A program made the position numbers and the translations under genes. 64,000 nt of DNA from Scatophagus argus. Its lineage: Eukaryota > Chordata > Actinopteri > Scatophagidae. The notes below the pieces were generated by a model, which saw only the letters and a list, made by a program, of their open reading frames with translations, searched no databases and was not told where the DNA came from. Below, piece after piece: positions 50,131 to 59,960 of this stretch. Positions within the stretch are counted from its first letter, which is position 1. Each line of letters begins with the position of its first letter. The stretch covers positions 19,745,001 through 19,809,000 of the forward strand of contig NC_058498.1 in assembly GCF_020382885.2 (NCBI RefSeq), in the 5' to 3' direction.

Positions 50131-50608
50131 ACGCACTTGCTGTTGATTGGTGGCAGCTCACCTAAGCTTCATCATCCAGCTTTGTATTTGGCCTTGAAAT
50201 CCTGTCAATCAAACTGAGTACATCCGAACCAATCAGCTCCGGAGTTCACCTCATGTGGGTGGGGCTTCTGCGCTTCCTCACGCATCATGCTTGTTTCCTG
50301 GTAGCTGCTAACAACCTGCTGCCTGTAACTTCGTCCGTCCGCTGTTCGCTCATGCATTGACGCTTTCAGGCTGCAGTATTTGTAAAATGTGTGCGAGGAT
50401 GAAGCCGTGTCGACGCTGAGTGCAGGTTGACCGTCAGCTCCGTGCCGGACGCATGGTGCTCCGTGTCTCTCTGGCCGCTTTCTGACGCTTGGGGTTGCAG
50501 TCTGGCCTCCAGCCGCGGCTGCGAATTAACTTCATTTTTCAGCGTCGCCCTCCTCTGAAATCATGTTTATTTTATGAAGATGGCGGTGACGGGGACACTG
50601 TAAACTAA
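50131..50608 (+). promoter_or_regulatory. USP46 promoter and 5' UTR
   Basis: CpG content rises sharply from about 50240 onward. Inverted CCAAT boxes (ATTGG at 50146-50150) and a direct one (CCAAT at 50229-50233) are present. AAGATGGCGG at 50577-50586 matches the YY1 element often found just downstream of start sites in TATA-less housekeeping promoters. No TATA box is evident. Two short upstream ORFs lie immediately before the main ATG. Confidence 0.6.
50563..50603 (+). promoter_or_regulatory. Two overlapping uORFs in the USP46 leader
   Basis: uORF1 runs from ATG 50563 to TGA 50575-50577 (4 codons). uORF2 starts at ATG 50574 and ends at TAA 50601-50603 (9 codons, MKMAVTGTL). The stop of the first and the start of the second share ATGA. 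uORF2 ends 5 nt before the USP46 ATG. They matter only if transcription starts upstream of them, which the sequence does not show. Confidence 0.55.
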
Positions 50609-50644
50609 ATGACTGTCAGAAACATCGCCTCCATTTGTAATATG
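50609..50644 (+). CDS. usp46: USP46 exon 1 (coding part)
   Basis: Twelve codons, [12 protein letters not shown], ending phase 0 at ATG|GTGAGT. The preceding 'aaactaaatg' is a modest initiation context with A at -3. Confidence 0.95.
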
Positions 50645-53600
50645 GTGAGTATGTTGCTGTTAATGTGTGTGTTGCTATCGATTTGCCTGCAGCCACTGTG
50701 TTTGGACCTGATGTGTAATGATGTACATTGGATGAGTCGCCTCCCCCATCCTTCCACACAGACACAGTGTGCGGGGGGGGGGGACTCAGCAGGGATGCAC
50801 AGGGAATTTATCGGTGGTCACTTCTGAGGAGGATATGCAGTGTGCCAGGTGTCGATGCTCAGACGGGCCTGCATCCCCCACCTTGACATTAGTAGCGTTG
50901 AAACTGTGTGTTGCAGCCTGGCGTGATGACACAGTATTCAGTTTGAGTAGCTGTCAGCGATGATTGGCGGGTGAATGACTCTGCGCGCTGCCTCTGACAG
51001 CTTGTTGTGATTGCATAATGCGGGAGCAGAGACATTAGCCTGGTCTCTATTTAGAGCGGATACTAGTGTCACAAGCCTGCAGTGTGTGTCTCCTCTGGGT
51101 GCTGCTTGTCTGCATTAATGAATAATACACTGAGCTTACTACACTGTTTCCCTTGCAGAACAACTTAACAGTATTGCAGACATAAGCTGCTGGTGTAGAT
51201 AGACCTCCTGAACCAGTATAACAGCACTGCTAAAGAATGTCAAGTCTGAGTGGATTGACTGGAGACATGACATGGCTGTAGTTGCCAGGTGTCTCTCAGT
51301 CTTCTGTGGTTCGCTGTAAGGTCGAGTGATATGGTTCAAATCCCAACATTAATTTGAATATTTCTCCAGTTAGAGCTGTGTACAATTATTTTAAATTATT
51401 CTGACAATATTTGTTAATGAATCAATTTATTGTATTTATTGTTTCTAGAATGTCAGGAAATAGTGAGAAATGCCTCTTTATAATTTCACACAGCCCACCG
51501 TGATGCATTCAGATAGCTTGTTTTATTGGACCAGCTGTCCAAACCCAGATATATTCAGTTTACTATCACGACAAGGAAAAGTATCAAATTTTAAGATTTA
51601 TTTTTGATTGGGAAGATGGTTTTGCCCCACCAACAGTCTTAACATCCAAAGATATTCAGTTTACTGTCATGAAGGCTGGAAATACACCAGTTGTTGGCAT
51701 ATTTCTAAGCTGACATAATAATCAATCAGTTATCCAAATAGTTGCTGATTAATTTCCTGCCAACTAACTAATTGATTAATCTTCACACCTCTAGTTTTGT
51801 TTCAGATATTGATATATTACAGTATGGTTAGTGTGTGACATGATGACATGCGAACTGTGTTCTCCTGTTTTGCATCGCGTCAGACAAAACTCTGTCTGTG
51901 TGACAAACAAACCTTCATTTCCTCCTTTATTATGTTTGCTGATTTGTGTTGCAGGCACACAACCTGATAAAAACATGATTCCAGCAGCAAAGTAAAAAGC
52001 TAAATACTGGAATAGAGTGCATATTTAAACACAAAGTTTGAGCTTGAAGACAAATTAAGCTAGCGTTTCTCCTGAAGAAAATTTCAAGGTTTCACAGATG
52101 TTGAGAGACGTCTCTGAATTAAAACTGGCAAGTTGTTGCTGAAGAAATATAAGGATTATTTTTTCTTTTGGCTTATTCAGGGTACCAATACACTGATTGT
52201 GTCTGTTATTGTTGTGGTATGTCGGTCAAGGATCTTAGCACTAAAGGCACGCAGATAAGACACAAGCTTACAAAAGGCTGAAGACAGATAATAAAAATAA
52301 TAACATTAATAAATAACACATAACAAGTGTGTGCTGTTGCCGTGACTCTTCAGTACACCTATCTAGGGCTGGGTGCTGAACTTCGGTCCTTTTATGGCAG
52401 TGACCGAAATGCATATATTCTATTGGCCTTGCCCAGCATTTTGTGTAGATTCAAGTGCAATGCTTGCACTGTAAGATTTCCCAGAGGCAAAGAATCTCAT
52501 TGTGTGTGTGCAGTACATGCAGACGTCCCACAACATCTCAGACTGGAAGCAGTAAATCAGACAAAGAGGTATTCACCGCCTGCTTTGACAGAGAGAAATG
52601 ACAGTCATTGAAAGTCAAAGCCATCCCCAAACAAAACTGTCTTCTGTGTTCGCTCAACAAAAGGAAAGCTTTGAGCTCTGACAAGAGATAAGTGGTCTCT
52701 CTCAGCAATTGGGCGCAAATACCCCTGACTTTTGACCTGAGTCTGCCTATTTAGACCATATCCCTTTTCTATGTTAACAGGAAGTTTTTGCTGAGAGGCT
52801 ACAACTTTCTTTCAGAAACTGATACACTGACATCGGGCAGGAAGGATCATTTTATCAATTATGCCGTATGAAAGAGAGGCATTCTGAGTAGCCTGTTGCC
52901 GCTCCTCGACTGTACAAAATTCCCATATTAATTTGTCTACAGTCGCGCAGACTAAGCTTGTAACTTTCCATTCCTCTCCAACTCCCACATGTCTCATGAT
53001 GTTGTCGCTGGTCTTTCAGGGCACCAATGCCTCTGCTCTGGAGAAAGACATCGGCCCAGAGCAATTCCCAATCAATGAACACTACTTTGGATTGGTCAAC
53101 GTGAGTATCAGTACCTCTTCTCTTACATAAACAAAGCTCAATGCCAAAAAGGAAAAACTCATTTATCGAAACAAACTGCTTCAGGACTGAGGTGAGTCAT
53201 GTCCTTTACTTGAAGTTGACAGTGTTGTCGGTGGGTATGTTGGCCGGCACAGGGATGTTCTGCATTCCCAAGTTTCTCAACACTAGATGCATAAAAACAA
53301 ATGAACAATGCATCTGTATTTTTCCACCAGTGAAAAGAAAAATGGACTGAAACCTCTTTGTTTTTCTTTGTTCGTGTGTTCCTGTCCCTGGCTTCGTCAG
53401 TTTGGAAACACATGTTACTGTAACTCAGTGCTCCAGGCTCTCTACTTCTGCCGGCCTTTCCGGGAGAACGTGCTGGCTTACAAAGCCCTGCAGAAGAAGA
53501 AGGAGAACCTGCTCACATGCCTGGCTGACCTCTTCCACTCCATTGCCACACAGAAGAAGAAAGTGGGCGTCATCCCGCCCAAGAAGTTCATCTCCCGCCT

Positions 53601-56600
53601 ACGGAAAGAAAATGGTGAGAGAGACAGGAAAAGCTTGAATAGATGAACATCTTGAGATGAAATATTTTGTTTATCATAAGACATTAAAAGTTGAAAACCC
53701 TGACTTCATACATGGAATTTCAGTTGCTCTGTCTTATGCCTGGCGCACAGCCCAGTTCAGCGTGTTGATGTCTGACTGGCACAGTTGTCAGTTTCATGCC
53801 CTGGGCCCATGATGTGTTAGTAGTAGTCGTACTCATGTCCATCTGTGTGTTGGTCTTTAGGTCATCGAGACAACAAAAGCCTGGCCTGAGGTCTAATGTC
53901 AGCGGCACAGTGTTCTTCCTTCTATTTGAAGCACATTTTATTCAGATCGCAAAAAGCGCCTGCATAGGTGACTTCATAATGTGCGTACACTCTGCTTATT
54001 ACACACACGGCGATGTGCAGCAGCTCGGTTAAATATCAGTGCATTTTCTCACATGCAGTTCATTTCACACTCGAGCAGATCCGTTTCCTCTAGGATGGGA
54101 GGTGACAGTCTGATTTGGTTAATTCAGGTTTCACCCAAAACATACCAGTGACTAATTAAGAGACTGTACATGCTCCCTTGCCAGCACAGGACAGGTGCAT
54201 CCTACAAAACCATTGTTAATTATTAGTTACATTAGTGCTTTTCTTGCTGTTGCATCCCATGACATGACAAAGTTCTGTTGCCTAAATGAAATTAAAAAAA
54301 AAAAAAATCCTGATGTCCCTGAACATTACGCGTCGTCTGTTGTAGCCTTGTGTATTCTTGTTTTTGCCACCTGAGTGCACCTCCCCATATGCATGTTCAC
54401 AAACTGTAGCAGTGCTTGCTTTAATGTAGTCTGAATATTAGAGGTGAAGGGCAGGTGCATGTTGGTCATAAGGTCATTCGGAGACGTGGGACTGACAGAG
54501 AGGCTGACTGTTCTCTGCTGTCCATATTGAGGAAGCTCTTTATGTGAAGGAACAATGCAATCTCTGTTGGGACCCAGCTTTGGTCAGCTGCCTCCTCTCT
54601 GGACCCTTTTTTTTTTTTTTTTTTCGCTTCTGCTCTCTCTTTCTGAGAGAGCCCAGGGTTCTCCACATCTCAGTTCAGTTTTCACCTCTCACATATGGAT
54701 CTGTCACAACACAAGTGCGTATGGGTGTTGGTATGTTCGCTCATCAGCTGATTTTATTTCCATCATCTACAGTCGACCTTTCTATAGAAGTAGAAATTTC
54801 TTAAGACGGGGTGTGAGTGGTCGCAGTAATGGTGGCTCTGTTCAGTGAGACAAGTCAGAGTGTCTTCAGTGATGGACATCGATCAACATTAGTTTTCTTT
54901 ACATAGAATACTATATCATACAGTCAGCAGCCAGTTAGCTTTGCTTGACACAAAGACTGGAAACAGGGGGAAAGGTTAGCTTAGCTCTGTCTGAAGAAAA
55001 CAACAAATCTACCTACCAGCAACTCTAAAACAAATTGAGGTGGATTTTGGTACTTTCAGAAAGAGCCAGGCTAACTGTTTTTCTCTCTTTGTAGTCTTCA
55101 TGCTAATCTAAGCTAAGTTGCTGCTGGCTGTAGCCTTACATTTAACCAACAGCAGAGTGGTATCACCGAGCATTGAAGTGTTCAGGTCAGATGTTTTTAA
55201 CACAAAGCTTTTTGGCTGTCTGTTACAAATAATTTGCCTTAATAGTTTTTATATTGGCCTGTTTTAGGCTCTACAATCTCAAGTTACTTTATCTGTGCTT
55301 CTGCTTCCAGACCTGTTTGACAACTACATGCAGCAGGACGCCCACGAATTCCTCAACTACCTTCTGAACACAGTGGCCGACATCCTGCAGGAGGAGAAGA
55401 AGCAGGAAAAGCAGAATGGACGCCTCAAGAACAACGGCACCGCCATCACCACAGAGACCGAGACTGAGAACAAGACAGAGCCAACATGGGTTCACGATAT
55501 CTTCCAAGGCACACTGACCAATGAGACACGCTGCCTCAACTGTGAGACGGTGTGTGTGGCTCTGCTCCCAATAGAGGGGTAGTTTATTTTATGTCCCTGT
55601 GTCACCCTGAATAACAGATCTCTCCTGAATGAGTCTGAAAAAGAGATTAGCCTTTTGCAGAGATGCTGAGAGATGCAAAATAAAGGAAGAAAAAATTCGA
55701 TGTGCACACCCGGTGGGCTCTGGCCACCCACTCTACGTCGGGCCTGCCGGGCGCTTTGTCCTCGCTATTTTGAGGGCGAGGAGTGGGATGGGTTGCCCTG
55801 AACAACCCCTGCAAACCGCAAGGCGTTGCACTGCAGAGACACAAAAGCTCCTCAGTATAATTGGCATTTCAAAGACTGACTGACTGACTGTGTGTGTGTG
55901 TGTAGGTTTGAGTGTTCTGTCACAGCTCAGAGGGTTTATCCTCACTGGCTCAGTCAAAGGAAGTGAATGCTTAGTTACCTGATGTGTCTCCCCTTTCTGG
56001 CAGGTGAGCAGCAAAGATGAAGATTTTCTGGATCTTTCTGTGGACGTGGAGCAGAACACATCAATAACACACTGTCTCAGGTAGGATTGATTTTATTAAG
56101 CATGCAGTCACAGCTAAAAGGCTCCATTTGGTGCGAATGAGATTGAATAAAATCCTGTGTCGTGCTCTTTCCTCCAGGGACTTCAGTAACACAGAGACTT
56201 TGTGCAGCGAATACAAATACTACTGTGAGACATGCTGCAGCAAACAGGAAGCACAGAAGCGGTCAGTAAAGCGCTGAGCCCAATGGCACTGTGATGTGTC
56301 AACGTGCGCACACACACACACACTCACTCATAGCATGCATTACCGGTACTTTCTCTACAGGATGCGTGTGAAGAAGCTGCCTATGATCCTGGCGCTACAC
56401 CTGAAGAGGTTCAAGTACATGGAGCAGCTGCACCGATACACCAAACTGTCCTATCGAGTGGTTTTCCCCCTCGAGCTCCGCCTCTTCAATACGTCTGGGG
56501 ATGCAGTTAACCTGGATCGCATGTACGATCTAGTGGCTGTGGTGGTTCACTGTGGCAGGTACGGTGTACTGATTTTCAGCCCAGAGTAGAAAACTTCAGT

Positions 56601-57494
56601 ATGACTCATGCTGTGGCCTTCACTCCTCAGAATGACGTCTGTGTGCAGAGTCTGACACCACAAGGCTGTGCTCACATTGTCATACAGACTTTGGCTGCAT
56701 TCACCCTGTGTTAAAAACGTGTACGTATGAGATGATTTTGTGTATCACTACCAGTTGGGACGTCAATCACGATTCAGTATAAAGCTTCTGAAAGGATATG
56801 TGCAGATTCTGAAGGTTCTCCCTGTCATGCCAAGACTTGAGGCACGCAAGTAGGCTTGCATTTGAAAAAGAGTGGCAAATCAACCTCTCTTATGGGATGG
56901 GTAGATCTCTTCTTCTTCTCTCCAAAGTTGCTCGGAATTACACACAAATGTGACCTTAATTCGGTTTGTGGCAAAATGTAAATTAATCGAACCTAAGTTT
57001 ATATATTCTGTTGCATTACAAAATAATGATAAATAATAGCCTAATAACTTTGCTATATGTACTTCATTTTCAAATCCCATTATTATGACTGTGAATATTT
57101 GTGTGGCACACTGTGCTTATGTTGCACAGATGACTTCAGCAGCTGCTGCAGGAAGTTAAGATAGATGTAGTACAATGTGGGATTCACTGTTTGTCTCTGT
57201 GTCCTCAGCGGCCCAAACAGAGGTCATTACATCACCATAGTGAAGAGTCATGGCTTCTGGCTGCTGTTCGATGACGACATTGTAGAGGTGCGTCACTCTC
57301 AGCCTGTTATGGTCTGCTCGGTGTTCCCTGACTCATCTATTTGTCCATTTGCCATTGTTTGTATGACCAGCATCTTAACTTGTCTTGTGCAGAAAATTGA
57401 CGCCCAGGCTATTGAGGAGTTTTACGGGCTTACCTCAGACATCTCGAAGAACTCAGAGTCGGGATACATCCTCTTCTATCAGTCCAGGGAGTGA
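50609..57494 (+). CDS. usp46: USP46 ubiquitin carboxyl-terminal hydrolase
   Basis: Nine exons join in one frame to 369 aa (human 366). It is a cysteine deubiquitinase of the USP12/USP46 group, whose known partners are the WD40 proteins UAF1 (WDR48) and WDR20; known roles include histone deubiquitination and control of neuronal receptors. The catalytic triad is visible: Cys44 in FGNTCYCNS, His316 in NRGHYITI and Asp333 in LLFDDDIVE. The zinc-binding cysteines are Cys185/188 (CLNC) and Cys232/235 (CETC). The N-terminus [12 protein letters not shown] is that of USP46, not USP12. Relative to human the only length change is in the exon 4 linker, which here is Thr/Glu-rich (TETETEN). All introns are GT-AG and all phases agree. 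No neighbour shares its strand within 13 kb upstream. Confidence 0.97.
50645..53019 (+). other. USP46 intron 1
   Basis: 2.4 kb, with a run of 12 G near 50.77 kb and a fragment near 52.37 kb ('agggctgggtgctgaacttc') of a kind common in fish repeats. No coding exon seen. Confidence 0.9.
53020..53100 (+). CDS. usp46: USP46 exon 2
   Basis: 27 codons, [20 protein letters not shown] then HYFGLVN, phase 0 at both ends, between 'tggtctttcag' and AAC|GTGAGT. Residues 13-39, leading into the catalytic domain. Confidence 0.96.
53401..53614 (+). CDS. usp46: USP46 exon 3
   Basis: Starts [17 protein letters not shown] after 'gcttcgtcag'; carries the nucleophile Cys44 and ends at ISRLRKEN plus one base before GTGAGA. 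The intron before it is only 300 bp. Confidence 0.97.
53615..55310 (+). other. USP46 intron 3
   Basis: 1.7 kb, with a poly(A) run near 54.3 kb, a poly(T) run near 54.61 kb and a long copy of the common fish repeat near 55.0 kb. No coding exon. Confidence 0.9.
54890..55150 (+). repeat. Teleost interspersed repeat, copy 4
   Basis: The best preserved copy of its family in the window: 'gtcagcagccagttagcttt', 'acaaagactggaaacagggg', 'ttagcttagctctgtctg' and 'ctacctaccagcaactctaa' appear in order. Non-coding; inside USP46 intron 3 in sense orientation. Confidence 0.65.
55311..55549 (+). CDS. usp46: USP46 exon 4
   Basis: Residues 111-190. [20 protein letters not shown] is the conserved USP helix (QQDAHEF box). 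The variable linker at about 147-168 carries TETETEN, then [20 protein letters not shown] supplies the first zinc-binding pair. The donor is ACG|GTGTGT, and GTG of the next exon gives Val191. Confidence 0.96.
55550..56003 (+). other. USP46 intron 4
   Basis: 454 bp, with a GC-rich patch near 55.70-55.84 kb that I cannot assign and a short GT run just after 55.88 kb. Confidence 0.9.
56004..56080 (+). CDS. usp46: USP46 exon 5
   Basis: 77 bp encoding [20 protein letters not shown] then ITHCL with a split Arg codon. 'tttctggcag' acceptor, CAG|GTAGGA donor. Confidence 0.96.
56178..56261 (+). CDS. usp46: USP46 exon 6
   Basis: 84 bp encoding [20 protein letters not shown] then SKQEAQK. Cys232 and Cys235 complete the zinc site. 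The flanking introns are only 97 and 99 bp. Confidence 0.96.
56361..56558 (+). CDS. usp46: USP46 exon 7
   Basis: 198 bp beginning [20 protein letters not shown] and ending [11 protein letters not shown] plus two bases of Ser310. Donor [17 protein letters not shown] is the conserved USP core strand. Confidence 0.97.
56559..57208 (+). other. USP46 intron 7
   Basis: 650-bp intron without coding or recognised repeat content. Confidence 0.9.
57209..57287 (+). CDS. usp46: USP46 exon 8
   Basis: 79 bp encoding [20 protein letters not shown] then DDDIVE, with catalytic His316 and Asp333. Donor GAG|GTGCGT in phase 0. The following 105-bp intron has no in-frame stop. Confidence 0.97.
57393..57494 (+). 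CDS. usp46: USP46 exon 9 (last coding)
   Basis: 33 codons [20 protein letters not shown] then [13 protein letters not shown] and TGA, after 'cttgtcttgtgcag'. This matches the human C-terminus as I remember it. Confidence 0.97.
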   Translation, partial: KIDAQAIEEFYGLTSDISKNSESGYILFYQSRE

Positions 57495-57651
57495 CTGGAG
57501 TTGGACTGGTGACAGAGGAAAAGACTGAATATGATGTTTTTTTAAAAATGACCCGACTCCTGTCATCTCCACCCCATCCTGCTCCTATTCTCCAAGTCAG
57601 GTCTCTCTAATGTATGTGCCAGCTCCAACCTCTGGGTTTACCTGTTCTCCA

Positions 57652-57653
<2 letters not shown>

Positions 57654-57703
<50 letters not shown>

Positions 57704-57732
57704 TCTCTTTCTCTCTCTCTCCCTCTCTCTCT
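57654..57732. repeat. (CT)n microsatellite in USP46 3' UTR
   Basis: About 79 bp of nearly pure CT with several CTTT interruptions, so a polypyrimidine tract in the transcript if the UTR call is right. Confidence 0.95.
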
Positions 57733-58537
57733 GTAATTTGCTTCTTGCCTTTTAGTCACCTGCATCTGGACTGCACTTTAAAACAAAAGCAAAAATGCTC
57801 AACAGCATGACAGAAACAAAAAGGAGTATACATTCATGTCAAGCCCTACACACTTGGTGTGGAGTAGCTGCAGAAGCCTGGAGAGGTGATTCTCTGCCGG
57901 GAACATGACAGGGGATTGAAGGGTCTTGTGCACATACAGACTTGTCAGAAATTGTACTTTATCAATTATATATATATAAGGTCACCCCCCCCTCATAATC
58001 CCCTTCATTAGGGCTATTTTCCCCATCACTGTCCATCCCTTTGACATGTTCTGTGTACTGGATGGATGCATGAGAAGTGGATGAAGTTGGAGACAAACAC
58101 TGTATAATAAGCATAGAGAGATTTTGTGCGTTTCCTGTGGCTTTGAAGCAATATCTGAGCACTGACTGGAGAACTCACAAGCTGAAAACTACCTAAACTC
58201 AAACTCCAAATGTTGACAGTATAGAGGTTTTATCCCACAGAGGATCATTACATTAACACTACACATGAAAGGAGATCTGCATCCTGTTTCCTCCTTTCGG
58301 GTCAGAAGAATCTTTCTAATTTTGTATTCTGATAGAAAACCCCTATTTATTGAACATATTTATTACTGTTACTCGTAATTCAGACTGTTAGGTAATGAAG
58401 GTGTTTGTGTGTAATATGGCTCTCGAGAGCTTTGTACTAAGTTGTCAGTGTGAAGGACATGGTGTATGTAATACACAACTTGGTAGGACAGGTTTAAAAA
58501 ATAGTTTTGCTGGGTTTGTTTTGTAGTTTGCATGTTA

Positions 58538-58543
58538 AATAAA
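58538..58543 (+). promoter_or_regulatory. Polyadenylation signal AATAAA, USP46 proximal candidate
   Basis: Canonical hexamer about 1.05 kb after the stop codon. Confidence 0.4.
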
Positions 58544-59932
58544 GAGATAAGACAGATTAACACAATGGAAGTGAGACACCACATGACTGCCCAATGTTTC
58601 GATTGACGTGGAGAGAGATAACAGTGCAATAGAAGGTGAAGTTATCCAGTGCGGAATTTCCTTGTGAGACTAATATAAAGTACATTTAAATGTTAGTAGA
58701 TGTGTTTCTTAGTGGCTAATCTGTTTCCAGTGCTGTGTGTTTGTGATATCAAAGTAAATGCCCCACCCCACCGTCACCATGTGCAAAGTGCACTACCAGC
58801 TGGGATGGTAGCTACAACCGTCTTTCATCCATCTTTTTTGTAACCTGACATGACATTGTCTTTTTTTCATTCCCATGTCGAACTTCGACTTAGTAGTTTT
58901 GTCTTGGTTTGTCTCTGACTTTGACATAAATAGTGTGTGTCATATGTAGCATAATGGAACCCTTAATCACACAGAGTTAAAAATTCAAGCTAACTCATAC
59001 AATATTCCTCCCTGTACTGTGGATGTTTTGAATCTTTGACCCTTTCCTCCAGGGTCTGTTGCCTTGCCCTGTAGAGTATTGTTCATCCAACAACTTGTTT
59101 TCATGTGTATGACATCCCTATTTGCTGCACATCAGAGAAATTACAGTTTCGAAGGCATCTCATCATAAATAAGAGGCAGTAATAGGAATAACGTGCTTGC
59201 TTTGTGTCTGTCTATTCAGCAGAGGAAGGCTGCTGTCTCTTGCGTTTAGTCTGTTACCGGGTGAAGTCACAGGGAATACGTGCCAAACTGGAGTATATAC
59301 GGACCTTGCAAACAGAACATTATTTTCTTTGTAAAGATACAACTTGTACATATATATTATGTAGAAAAACACTTCTGAAAATAGGAAAATATTTTTTTAA
59401 AAGGGAAGATCTTGAAATTAAAAAACATTCTTGGCAAAGATTTTAGCACGCAGCCCATTAATGAAACCGTCTTGATAAATGCTGTTATTTTACAATCACT
59501 TGGTGACATAATCAGTTACATTTGTGCAGAAGTCACCATCTGTCATATTATTTCTCTTTCTGGGTTTAACTGAGCCAGGATAGAAAACAATAGCAGGCAT
59601 ACTCAGAGACATCTTAGTCTGGGGTAACAGGAAAGAGACTTGACGCGCCGATCTTCCATTAACACTTATGCACTCGTCCTCACTGAGATGCTGAGTTATT
59701 GCACTTGGTCTTATATATGTTACTGTGATAGTCTTGTACCTAGGAGAGCTCAGGTGCAGAGTCCAGCATCAGCTGGGATCTGATTGTGCTTGTTGGAAGT
59801 AAACAGGAAATGAATTTGAGTCTCCATTTGGCTGTAAACTGAAAGTGCACTTTATTAGTGATGAGCTTTAATGCTTTAACATGAAGAATCACAGTTTAAC
59901 GCACTCATTTTGAGCTTTTCTCTCTTCTGTTC

Positions 59933-59938
59933 AATAAA
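59933..59938 (+). promoter_or_regulatory. Polyadenylation signal AATAAA, USP46 distal candidate
   Basis: Canonical hexamer about 2.4 kb after the stop, followed within 30 bp by a T-rich stretch, as expected for a downstream element. Confidence 0.4.
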
Positions 59939-59960
59939 ATGACTATCAGCTAACTTAGTG

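Larger units (their letters stand above)
57495..59960 (+). other. USP46 3' UTR (putative)
   Basis: No coding frame. It carries a long (CT)n tract soon after the stop, then AT-rich sequence. Candidate polyadenylation signals are AATAAA at 58538-58543 and 59933-59938. Human USP46 also has a multi-kilobase 3' UTR, so the distal site is plausible, but the true end is not visible. Confidence 0.45.
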
